Positions 36,935-47,764 of a DNA stretch of 64,000 bases are shown one piece after another. The translations under genes were made by a program, and so were the position numbers. Origin of the DNA: Gigaspora margarita (lineage: Eukaryota; Glomeromycota; Glomeromycetes; Diversisporales; Gigasporaceae); assembly GCA_009809945.1 (NCBI GenBank), contig WTPW01001067.1, positions 187,278 to 251,277 of the forward strand. The letters run 5' to 3'. The first letter of the stretch is position 1, and each line of letters begins with the position of its first letter. The notes beneath the pieces were generated by a model. That model was given only the letters and a program-made list of their open reading frames with translations, did not search any database and was not told the origin of the DNA.

Positions 36935-37060
36935 GCATATCCAGACTGCGATTTGAACCAACAGGTGCCCCAAGGAGAGGTTCTAGAGAAACTTGCTAAG
37001 AAAAAAAAGACTTAGTGCAACAAACCTACTCAGGCACTAGTGAAGTTGCCAGGTAGTTGG
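36935..37060 (-). repeat. Possible tRNA-derived fragment
   Basis: On the minus strand 'ggttcaaatcgcagtctgg' matches an RNA polymerase III B-box, with a loose A-box about 80 bp upstream ('tggcaacttcactagtgcc'). It does not fold into a tRNA; a SINE head or chance match are both possible. Confidence 0.25.
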
Positions 37061-37369
37061 CCTATATATATAATTAGAACATTATTACTGTAGCTCTAGT
37101 ACTTTAATATCTACTATAATAAAAGTAGCACTTGGTTGTAAAGTGTTAAAAAAAAATATAAATATATATACTATATATTGAACTACTATAGTAAGAAAAA
37201 ATTCTACTTTTATATTATATTATATCTCACTATATCTCTAAAGAGATCCCTGTTACCATATGCTATATAGCAATATTATTGTAAGAAGATTATAGTGCTT
37301 GTAATAGTGCCTTTTGGCAAAAAGTATCAAAAATATCTAAAAATCTTGCCAAACAATTGGAGTCCTTAA

Positions 37370-37760
37370 AATTGAATTTCTTGTTCTTCTTTCTTTTTAA
37401 AAAAAATTAAAGTAGCTAGAAACATTGTTCAAATAGTTAAGGAGTAGAAACATTAAGTTAAATTCTTTCTTTTTCATCTTTTTGAAAAGATTATTTATTT
37501 TATTTATATGTGACTATTACCAAGAGATAATAGCTTTTGGTTTATCTGTCAAATTAAAAGAGATTCATACAGAAGAGGCATACTTGAAGCCCTTGCTTTT
37601 GTTGTACCAGTATTTTCTATTAAATTAAAAGAGATTTTTCAAAAGAGTATACTTGAAGCCTCTGCTTTTGTAGCACCTATTATATTCTAGACAAATTAAA
37701 AAAAATTTTGTTTAAAGAGTTACTTAACACCTTTGTTTAGAATATTCTTACTTAAAATAT
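37370..37760. repeat. ~75-bp diverged tandem repeat
   Basis: Units contain 'aaattaaaagagat', 'tacttgaagcc' and 'cttttgt', spaced about 70-80 bp, at 37550, 37622 and 37692. Confidence 0.55.
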
Positions 37761-38069
37761 TTTAGATTATTTAAAAAAATTTTTTTTACAAAAAAAAAGA
37801 GAACACCTAAATGATAATATTTGTTAAAACTAGAAAGATTCAATTATGCACCTTCAAAGTACAAGGGCAAGAAGAGTCCTACTATGTACTTCTTCATATG
37901 GAAAGACATCCACTTTTGACTGTGTTAAAAAAAAATTTCAAAAAAAAGTATCCGAATGTCAGAGAACCCAAATTAGAAAGTTTGCAAACATATATGCTAT
38001 TGCAGTTCAGAGTAAAGCAACTGACTTTTATTAGTTCCCAGTTTTCAGTTCTTAGTGAACAAAAAATTA

Positions 38070-38591
38070 CTATATGTTTTTGAAAATAAGCTATGATTTT
38101 GAATACAAAAAAGTCTGAGAGTAGCTTATTTTTGAATATAATTGATTTTGATCAATTGCAAATAGTTGTTACATAGTAAAGCCTAAATTCTACTATATAA
38201 ATCGATTATTGGCACTTAACTAAACTTATTTGGAAGACTAAAATATATATATACTAAAAGTTTCATCAAAATTATTGCATTTTTTATTATTTGACATTTA
38301 ATTTTTAAGTTTAATGAATATATTTTGTTAAAATTTTGATTTTTTTATTGAACATAAAAATTAAAAATTAATTAATAAAAAATTCTCCAATTTTATTAAA
38401 ATTTCAAAGTATGTGTATTTTGATTTCTCAAATGAGTTTACTTAAGTGACTATAATTGTATTGTATAGTAAAGTTTGGACATTACTACGTAGCATCTATC
38501 ATCATCATGGGGGTGCTTATTTTCAGGTCAAAGATGTTTTTGAGTTTTTTGACCAAAAGAGGGGGAGTAACTTATTTTTGGCAATATACAG
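38070..38591. mobile_element. AATAAGC-family foldback, copy
   Basis: TA at 38068-38069 and 38592-38593; ends 'ctatatgtttttgaaaataa' and, reversed, 'ctgtatattgccaaaaataa'. The arms carry 'acatagtaaagcc' and 'tttacttaagtg'. Same organisation as 30252-30803. Confidence 0.8.
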
Positions 38592-38691
38592 TATATATAT
38601 GCTAGCAACTATTTTTTTTATTATGCGCATTTATTTAGTTATATCTTTATTTACATTAATTTTAATTTTAATACATTTTACCCCAAATCTA

Positions 38692-39485
38692 CAGTAGTAG
38701 TAAAAAATTATGACACTCACTTGCCATATATAGAAATTTTTTTAAAATTGATTAAAAAAATTTAAAAAAATATATAACTTATATATATTCTTTAAAATAT
38801 AAATAAAAAATAAAATAAAAAAAATTGCTAAAAAATTAAATTTATATTTTTAAAAAAAAATAAAAAAAAATAATTCTAAATTTAAGCCAAAAAAATGTTA
38901 ATAGTAAAATTAAACTTAAATTTAGATTTAATTTTAAATTTTTACTTATAAAAAATTAAAAACTTATTCAATTTATACAACAATTTTTATTTATATTTTT
39001 TAAAAGCTATAAAACAATTTGGTTATAAATTTTTATAAAATACTATAAGAAAAATTTTTTTTAAGATTTTTTAATTAACTTAATCTAGATTTTTTTAATT
39101 TACTATATAATTTATATGTAGAATATACATTAACATACTTAAATACCTTTATAAAAAATTTATTTTTTGTTTAAAAATTCTGAAAATTTAAATTTACATT
39201 TTTAAAGTATTTTAAAAAAAGTTATTTAAAAAAAATTTAAATAATTTCATTAAAAAAATTTTTTTTAACTTTTAAAATTATCTTTTCATTTTTATTTTTA
39301 TTAAACATAAATACTAATTTTTCTTAATAAATTTATTATATAAATTATAATTTTTTTAAACAAAATTTTTGTCTTTATATTATAGAATATATAACTTAAT
39401 TTTTACAAAATTTAAATAAATTTATAAAATTTTTATTAATAGCAACTAATTATTAAAAATGTGTCATAAATTTTCGCCAGTACTG
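38692..39485. mobile_element. TA-target MITE, copy 2
   Basis: TA at 38690-38691 and 39486-39487; ends 'cagtagtagtaaaaaattat' and, reversed, 'cagtactggcgaaaatttat'. Matches 20550-21115 at both ends; the interior is A/T-only and longer (794 against 566 bp). Confidence 0.8.
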
Positions 39486-39489
39486 TACT

Positions 39490-41110
39490 TCTAATTATAA
39501 ACCACCTGACCCCTACCTCTAAAACCAACCACTTCGAAACCACTCTTCATTCTTAACCATCTAATCACGAATCCCCAATCAACTATTTTGTCCAAAACTA
39601 TCCCTAATTATTCGATCCCCACTCTTAAACCTAATTCCAAAACCCCTTCCTAATTACTCAATTCCCCAATCCTAAATCTAGTTCTAGAACCCATCTCTGA
39701 TAACCCAAATTACAATCCAAAACCCTTACCTACTTAAAACCCCGTTTCCATATTCATTCCCCATTTCCCTCCCAATACCAAAACAAAAATCGAACTCTGA
39801 TCATAAACCCGAAACATACGACTAAAACCAGTTTTCAACCACCCCATCCTATTATTGATTTTCACCTTCTTTAATCGACAAATTCGGTCTATTGAAACGG
39901 ATTAACACATAAGACTACGACCAACGCCGGCAGGAAAAGTTCAGGCGTAAAGACACATCCCAAAACCATCAAACGAAAAAAGATACAATTCTATCGTCAT
40001 CGTTACGTATGGAACAAAGAACCGGACAAGAGTTCCATTCTGCCTGGCCACCCTGTTAGAATTCAAGACCCTTTTTCCGAGGTTCATTGTTTCCGATTCC
40101 GATTCAACGAACATTTCCAACGCTTCGTCGAATTCAATCCATCAGCAAATTCGATCAGAACCAAGGAAAAGAAAATGTTGATCCAAATCCGAAAAACAAT
40201 ATCCAGGATTAGTTAAAACATGCACCAATGAAAACAAAAAGAGAGAGCGAAAAAAAAAAAAAAAAATCTAACCCCTAACCACCCGATTCTATTTTAACAT
40301 AATCCAAATTCCCCGAAGACGGTCGAATCCTGAAGATCAGATACAAACTCCCCAAAGATGGTCAAGCCCCAAGACTCTTGAATCCACAATAGCGACCAAC
40401 AAAGACTCTAGAGCGTAACGATGCAGATCTAACAAAGACAAAACCCGTATCCAAAGAAAAAAAAAAAAAAAAGGAATTATTAGTATGACGCTGGGGGACA
40501 TCCCAAAGCACAAGACAACAACCGAAACTATACATACGGCAAATTACAGCAATTCGTCCACCCAAGTGCCAAGGTCCAACCCACAAGAAAAGGAAACTAT
40601 CTGAACCCAGTGTCAAGTTCGGGACCCAATAAGACACAACAGGAACCGACGAAGCAATATATGGATCACAAGACAAGGCCTATATATATATATAAAAATA
40701 TATATATATATATATATATAACGTACGTCGAAACATACAAGACCTAACAAAACCAAGCAGGATCCAAAAAAGCCAGACAAGCCACAACGAAGGAAGACAA
40801 GACCCATACGAAAAGAAAAAGAGTTATACCTAGCCTACGTTGAAACCCGTACAGGACAAGAACATACCAAGGAAGGATCAGACAAAGACCAGCCAAAACA
40901 ATCTCAAGCACCCGGACCCACGAAATGGAGACAACAAAATTGAACGATCGAAGACCCAACAGACCAACGGCGAGATCCACTACCCCTACAAGGATGCCGA
41001 AGACGACGAAATCTAGAAGAATGAAGAACTACATGGGTGAAAAAACCTTCCATCCAGAAACGATGAATACTAGAAACGGCAGAAAAATGATGTTTAACAA
41101 ATTAAAAATT
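39490..41110. other. C/A-rich strand-asymmetric block
   Basis: The least A/T-rich stretch of the window after the gene cluster. At 39490-39880 the plus strand has many C and almost no G. Seen on the minus strand this is a G-run sequence with a weak ~45-bp period (GGGGATCGAATAATTAGGG-like units). A related pattern continues at 40300-40375 ('ccccgaagacggtcgaatcc', 'ccccaaagatggtcaagccc'). Minus-strand frames at 40362-40980 have no recognisable domain. Satellite DNA or an untranslated transcript are possible. Confidence 0.45.
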
Positions 41111-41130
41111 TTTGATTAAAAAATTTTTTA

Positions 41131-41550
41131 AAAAAAAAAAAATCATTACAGTAAAAATTATAAAAGAAGGTTAGCCTGCCAAGGTTATTGAACCTCCGTT
41201 CTTCCGGACTCACGACAATCCTTCCAGGCCACAGTACTACTGTACTATGTAGGTTGTGACCTGAGGTAAAAAATTATATTTCCCTATAAAAGGAATATTA
41301 GTGTCACCAGATTGTCCAATCATACATATACATGTATATGTATGACACATATGTGGAAATTTAATTGGACAATCTGGTGACACTAATATTCCTTTTATAG
41401 GAAAATATAATTTTTTACCTCAGGTCACAACCTACATAGTACAGTAGTACTGTGGCCTGGAAGGATTGTCATGAGTCCGGAAGAACGGAGGTTCAATAAC
41501 CTTGGCAGGCAAACCTTCTTTTATAATTTTTACTGTAATGATCTTTTTTT
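41131..41550. repeat. Near-perfect palindrome, ~98% arms
   Basis: Left arm 41131-41320 and right arm 41364-41550 differ at about three positions in ~185 by direct comparison (for example cacgac against catgac). The loop (41321-41363) contains its own palindrome 'catacatatacatgtatatg'. Arms include 'ggcctggaaggattgtc' and 'cggaagaacggaggttc'. Likely the youngest foldback in the window. Confidence 0.9.
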
Positions 41551-41787
41551 TTTAAAAATTTTTAATTAACCGATTAAATAGATCTAATTTTTAACTTTTA
41601 GTGTCAATATTATCATATTACTGACAGCTTGTCAAGATTGTATTACTACTCACATTTTATTTTTGAATTATATCAATTAACTCATTAATTAGTAATACGA
41701 ATAGTAGTAGTAGTGTATAATACGTTAAATTAGCAAACACGTGTGTATGGTTGATGAGGTCACTACTACGTATAAATTAATTTATTT

Positions 41788-42757
41788 ACGGGTCTTATGT
41801 AACAACCCGTGCTTTTTTCATTCATTTATTTGCACATGTTTAAAAAATAACTAAATCGGAACACTTTCATATTTGATAAAAATATGAAAGTGTCCCGATT
41901 TAATTATTTATTTTTATTATTAAAGTGTTTGCCTTCACATTTTTTAAAAATGTTAGGGCATTCGCGTCATTAGGTCTTTTTTTTAAAATTTTATTGGATG
42001 ATGTCGGCATTAATTAGTTTTCGCTTTTTTTTTAAAAAAAAAATTGTCTTGGATAAATCTGTTAGGTATTATTAGGACTTCGTTTTTTATTAGATAGAAT
42101 CGCGTACCGTATTATTGGGTTTTTTTCTTAAATTTTTATTGGACAAGTCATACCTTCGCTTTTAGATCTTCGCTTTCTTTAAAATTCTTTATTTATTGGA
42201 TTTTTTGTCTTTTTTTTGTAAAATTTTATTGGACAAAGTCATATATTATTAGATCTTCGTCTTTAATATTCGCTTTCTTTAAATTCTTTATTAGACAGAT
42301 TCGTATTTTTATTATAATTCTTTTTGGCGGATTGAACGTTATTAAATTTTTGCTTTCTTTAGATTTTAATTATACCAAATCATATGTTATTTTGTTTTAC
42401 TTTCTTTATATAATTTTCATTGAACGAGGCTATGTTATTAAATTTTCGATTTCTTTAAAACTTTTGGATAAGGTTACATGTAATTGTGTTTTTACTTTTA
42501 GTTTAGGTTTATTTCTTCGTTTTTTTTTTTCAAAAAGAAAATGCTTATGAATGAGATTTTAATTATTAGGTTCTGCTTGAACTTTGATTTAATTGTTTGA
42601 TATTTTGTACGAAAGAATTAATAATTTAAATCGTAGATAGATTCTTTTTTTATTTACGCTGTTATCTAATACGTGTATTTAATATTTCATGATAATAATA
42701 TTAAAATTGGCTTTTAGTAAAGTGAAGGTGACACACGGGTTGTTACGTCGGACCCGT
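41788..42757. mobile_element. TIR element with internal tandem repeat
   Basis: Ends ACGGGTCTTATGTAACAACC and, reversed, ACGGGTCCGACGTAACAACC. Near the left end is a hairpin ('aatcggaacactttcatatt' and complement, 41853-41902). From about 41940 to 42460 an imperfect ~60-80-bp unit repeats ('ttcgctttctttaaa...ttattggacaaagtcat...ttattagatcttcg'). No coding capacity; the frame at 42332-42550 is repeat-derived. Confidence 0.7.
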
Positions 42758-43030
42758 ACAATAATATAGTTATTATATGGGATTGTATAAATAACTATAA
42801 ATTACTTAATATTTTTGATGTTTTCGATGTTTTAAAAGAAATCATGTTACACCAGGTGCTTTATGCAGCGCTCTACGGGTATAGTGAATTTAATTGAAAT
42901 TATTTCGTGATAATTTTGTGAGTTTAAATGTACGACTAAAAATTAATTTTCCGGTAAGCAATATACTGCTAAGTAGCATAGTGGTACGATCGTTCACTTA
43001 TTTTGAGATCACGTGACACTATAGTAATTA

Positions 43031-43275
43031 AAAAATAAAGCTACCCCAGTATGACAGTAGTATGACCATGAAAGATCGTCACAGATGCACCAATCAGATC
43101 TCTTTTAATAATTGACACTCTATGAACCGTCTACTGCGCACTAGCAAAAAAGATTTTCTGCAAAATTTTAATATAATGAAAGCCCTATTTCGTCATAACT
43201 CTAACCCTAACATAAGGTTTTATTACTTTGTTTTAATTAGTGTAGATAATGGTCTTACTGGGGTAGCTTAAAAAT
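43031..43275. mobile_element. MITE with telomere-like core
   Basis: Ends 'aaaaataaagctaccccagt' and, reversed, 'atttttaagctaccccagta'. The core contains 'gcaaaattttaatata' and 'ctctaaccctaac', as in the modules at 210-295 and 57440-57540. Confidence 0.7.
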
Positions 43276-43922
43276 AAATATGCTATTTTTTTACTACATA
43301 CGTTACGTCCGTATTTTTGTATAAAATTATATATCCAAACAAATATATACCAATATAATATTATTTGGCCAATCAATGTAAATAAAGTGACATAAATAAA
43401 GATTTCCAAATCCTGATATCTATCTTGTTTGATAGCATTTGTTTGTGACGTTAATTAAAAATATGAAATGTGTGACAGGTTTATGCGCAGACAAAAAAAT
43501 TTTAGGGTCAGGATCAGGTGGTAGAGGGGCTTTTAATATATTAAAATTGGCCAACGAAAAAAAAACATTAATAAATGAGTTTATCCTCTAACGTGACTTC
43601 ACCCTAATCTCACCCTAACCCTAAGGGGTTTCATTGGATAAAAATCATGGGGATAAAATTTTTTGTGGAAGAGTTACCACAGCTTCGTGAAGTCCTAATT
43701 CGTAGGACACACACATAAAAAAATAGCGGCATTTAAATTTGCTACTCGATATGATTTAATAAAAAATTATTATTATCAATATTAGTATTATTAAATGAAT
43801 TTTATTAAAAAATATATTTACAAAGGTATAAAATAAGAAAATAAAGAAAATAATAATTTACAAATATATATATATATATAATATTTTTCAAAAATAATAA
43901 AACATTCTGAATCTAATACTAA

Positions 43923-45922
43923 TCACTCCTCTTTTCTAATTTTAAGCCTAACCATTAAACTATTACAACTATTAAGAAGATAAGTTTTATCTTTTGCATC
44001 TAGATTATGATTTACTAAATCAACATCATACTTTCTAAATAATAAAACCAAAATAGTTTTCATTTCAAGCATTGCTAATTGTTTACCAACACAACCTCTT
44101 AATCCACCACCAAAAGTAAATAATTTTTGAGACATTGATAATGGATAATTATTAGATAAAAATCTTTCAGGAATAAATTCATTAGGATTTTCCCAATAAT
44201 TTTTATGTAAATGAATAGCATCAGCACAAGCAATTACTGTAGAACCTTTTGAAATTATATAACCACCAATTTCATCTTGTTCATAAAGTTCACGAGGATT
44301 AATTGGAGGATTTGTTTTTAAACGACTTGTTTCTTTTATAATTGCATCAAAATAAGGAAGATTATTCATAAGTTTTTCATAAGTGATATCACTTAATGGT
44401 AATGTAGCAGGAAATACAGAATCAATTTCTTGAATAAGTTTTTCTTTTACTGATGGATGTTTACATACATAGTAAACAATGAAGCATGTAAGACTTAGCA
44501 CCTAAATAACCGATAATGATAATGATAAAGATAATTAATTAATTAATAATTTTAATCTTATTTATAAAAACTTTATATAATATAATTGTAAGTTTTGTTT
44601 GTAAAACCAACCGTTTCAACACCAGCAACAAAAAATTCGAGTAAAACACCAAAAATTTCTCTTTCATCCATTGGTTTTATAGCTTTTCCATTACTACCTT
44701 TTAAATCTTGAGCTTTGTTAACGGTTAATAATGTATCTAAAACATCGTGAGTATTTAGTTTGTCCAAAGATACATTTTCAATTTCTTGTGTACGTTTTTG
44801 AATAATTCTAGAAAATTCATTTGTTAACCAATTATAATTCCATTGAAATTTTAGATGAAAAAAGCATAATGGTGGAACGTAACGACGAATGAAATTTGAG
44901 GGACAAAATGTCATGAATATCACTATTAACATTAATATATATATATAGTTAGATGTACAAAAATGATATAATACTATAGTTATATAGAAAAAATACATAC
45001 TGTGTTTTACCCAAGTTACGAGACTTTTAATGAATTTTTCCGATTCAATAATTTCATGAGTTGGATTTTTTTTATATTTGCTAAGAGAATTAAAATAACC
45101 CGCCATACTAAAAGCGTGATCACCAAAATTCATATTTAAAGCAAGGTCAGTAATAAATCTTCTCATCCATTGACTAAAATCTAACACAAATTCATTAATA
45201 TCTTTTGAATTATTATTATGATTATTATTATTATTTTCATTATTTAAATCAATCCAATAACCTTCAATTTCAATAAATAATTTTTTAACAGCTTCCATAT
45301 AACCTTTTAAAACTTTAACATTAGTAAGAGTATAATTTAAAATTCTACGATTATATTTCCAACTATCAAAATCTCTATTAAAAACAATTCCAACTTTATC
45401 CATTCCTAATTCTTTAAAACCATTAGTAGATAAAGCTCTACAAAAAAAATTAGTTTTTGTAGAATTTGTAAAAAGTTTATCAACTAAAGAAGGATTACAT
45501 AACCAAATATTACGTTCAGAAAACATATAAAGTTCAAAAATATCACCATATTTTAATTGAAATTTTTTAACAGAATTAAGTAAACAAAAACCTATTTGAA
45601 AAAGATTTCCAATAATTGGTAATGGTATTGGACCAGGTAAAGGATTTGGACGAGTAAAATAAATAAAATAAAAACGAAATATATAAATTATAAATAAAAT
45701 TAATAAAACATCCAAATTTTGAGGAAGATTATTAATAAATCTTGAATTTATAAATAAATTAGAAAAATTATTCATAAATTTTGAATTTATAAATAAATTA
45801 TTCAAAATTGTTAAATTATTAACAATTGGAATTTGAAGAGGAATTGATTCATTATTTGTAAATAACGCGGAAATATTAAACATTGTTGCTGAATTTGTGA
45901 ATAATGCGGAAATATTAAACAT
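43923..45922 (-). CDS. Cytochrome P450 monooxygenase (cluster P450-1)
   Basis: Haem-thiolate monooxygenase, probably ER-anchored and oxidising a lipophilic substrate; from context likely a terpene made by the neighbouring cyclase (inference). Three exons: 45922-45001, 44922-44612, 44501-43923. Introns 45000-44923 (GTATGT..TAG) and 44611-44502 (GTTGGT..TAG); joined frame 603 residues. Features: membrane segment about 71-89; proline hinge RPNPLPGPIPLP (91-102); I-helix AGVET (407-411) completed across intron 2; ETSR of the K helix (468-471); PERF; haem signature FGGGLRGCVG with Cys about 548. The ~70 residues before the anchor are unusual: MFNISALFTN occurs twice and LFINS-type words repeat, giving a protein longer than the usual ~500. 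The ATG at 45922 was chosen; the second repeat offers another in-frame ATG. Divergent from the terpene synthase. Confidence 0.92.
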
Positions 45923-46218
45923 GATCAAAATCGTTTGTTGAATTTGTGAAATAAATATTTAAATGTTATTATTATAACTTTAATTAATTGTAAAAAAAAA
46001 AAAATTTGGTTTAAAGCAGTTATTTATAAAAAGATTTAGAAATTCTGGAGAGGATGGGTGACCCGTTCTCATGATAACATGAAAGGCCGCCCGCGTCTTA
46101 CGTCCTATGATCATTATTTGGGCAAAACAAAACACAAGATGTTAATTGTATAATCAAATTTTAATCGGGATAACGAAGATATAATATATACGTGTAATGT
46201 AAATAATGAATTTTAAAC

Positions 46219-46311
46219 TAGAGATTGTACTAGAATAGAAATTATCCGGATAATCGGGTAATTAAAATAATACTCGGGCAGAAAAAATTTTCTTGGTGAG
46301 TACAATCTCTA
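46219..46311. mobile_element. 93-bp hAT-like MITE
   Basis: Ends TAGAGATTGTACT and AGTACAATCTCTA. Flanking octamers TTTTAAAC (46211-46218) and ATTTAAAC (46312-46319) match at 7 of 8. Same family as 15680-15791. Confidence 0.85.
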
Positions 46312-46814
46312 ATTTAAACAAATTTAAAATAATCCCAAATTTGAAAATTTTAAATGCTCCCAAATTTGAAAACATTAAACGCTCTAAATTTGAACATTTT
46401 TGTTTTTTTATCGTGTGATATTTGAAAATATGAATATAAGTTGAAGTAAAGTTTACTTACATGATAAAAACAACAAACTCTGTGTAAAAAAAAAAAAAGA
46501 AACTTTGATATATCTAAATTAGGACTTCGTACGTACGAATTTTTTATGGATATCCGTTATCAAAAATTAGATTTGGATTTTTGTATCCTATTACTATATT
46601 GGTCATTCGCACGCCGAAGGTCATAAGATATTTCCAGAAAGAATTATGAAGATTTGTAAATGATTTGCGCTCAATTAGATACCTAAATGAAGAAAAATGT
46701 ATTACTTTTTTTTAAAAACTAACAAAGTATAAATTATATTACCTTGGATAAGACACATTCCAAATTAGATTATCAACTGGCCAATCATAGGCCAAGCATA
46801 ATCTAGTTACTATG

Positions 46815-47010
46815 AAAACTATAAAATTTTCTATCGGTGGATCTAATTGGTGGATGAAATTTTACCCGATAACTTGCGAAGACTATGCTAAATAATTTAT
46901 TTTTTATAGAGAAATTAATCTCTTTTCTATCGATGGATCCAATTGTGGATGAACAATTACCCAATAACATGTGAAGACTATTGCTAAATAATTTATTCTT
47001 CGGCCGAAGA
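46815..47010. repeat. ~110-bp tandem duplication
   Basis: Two copies containing 'tatcggtggatctaattg', 'gatgaa', 'acccgataact', 'gaagacta' and 'gctaaataatttatt'. The minus-strand frame across it is not supported as a gene. Confidence 0.7.
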
Positions 47011-47764
47011 ATAAGTTTATTTGGCAAGTAGTTCACAATAAGATGACACACATTTTCCACCATCAAAAAAACTACAATACCTTCTCAATTAGTATTCATT
47101 AGAATTTTTTCAGAATTTGTTTTGAAATTTAAAAAAAAAAAAAAAATTGTCATATTAATAATGAATGAATTATTTTAAAATGGAAAAGATTCATAATAAT
47201 AATGAATGAATTATTTAAAAAATGAAATCAAATTATTATTATTTTTTTTTTCAACGTTTTGCATACAACAAAAAAATCTATGACGAATCAAAATACCTAT
47301 TGTGGTAATAAGATCCAAATTTTTACTAATACTAATTTGTAGTAAATAAAAACAACTTTAAATATATAAATTACAAATAATTAATTAATAGATTTTGTGT
47401 AAGCGAAAAAATTGCGCAATAATAATAATGGTAACGGTGTACAAAAATACGGGAATTTTCGTGATTTATGTGATTTATAGTTTACAGTTGATTTATAATT
47501 TACAGTTTACAGTGATATATACGAAATTAAAGGTAAACGTACTCACAAGATACCATGTCGTTGATATATACGCTAAGATGGATGAAAAGGTTTTTTTTTT
47601 CACCTACGTACAAAAGATTGCTTATCACAAATTAATTAAGACATTTAGAAACGTTATAAAATTATAAAACCTTGCAATTAGAAGAAACAGAGATCAAATA
47701 AATCAATTAAATCAAAATTAAATCAAAATTAAATCAATTCACACACAATTATAACATATCTACG

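Larger units (their letters stand above)
45923..47764. promoter_or_regulatory. Divergent P450-1 / terpene synthase intergenic region
   Basis: The 1.84 kb between two oppositely directed starts must hold both promoters; shared regulation is an inference. Visible contents: a 93-bp MITE (46219-46311), a tandem duplication of about 110 bp (46815-47010, unit with 'tggatgaa..ttacccgataac'), and A-runs. No specific transcription-factor site could be assigned. Confidence 0.5.

Noticed and set aside
40362-40980. Overlapping hydrophobic minus-strand frames
   Set aside because: They arise from G/T skew on that strand; no start context, domain or splice structure supports them.
42960-43020. tRNA-like A-box (gtagcatagtggtacgat)
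   Set aside because: It looks like a tRNA D-arm, but no B-box, anticodon stem or acceptor pairing follows; at most a fragment.
47395-47667. 90-codon plus-strand frame upstream of the terpene synthase
   Set aside because: Low-complexity A/T-driven peptide without a family; it lies where the promoter and 5' leader of the terpene synthase are expected.
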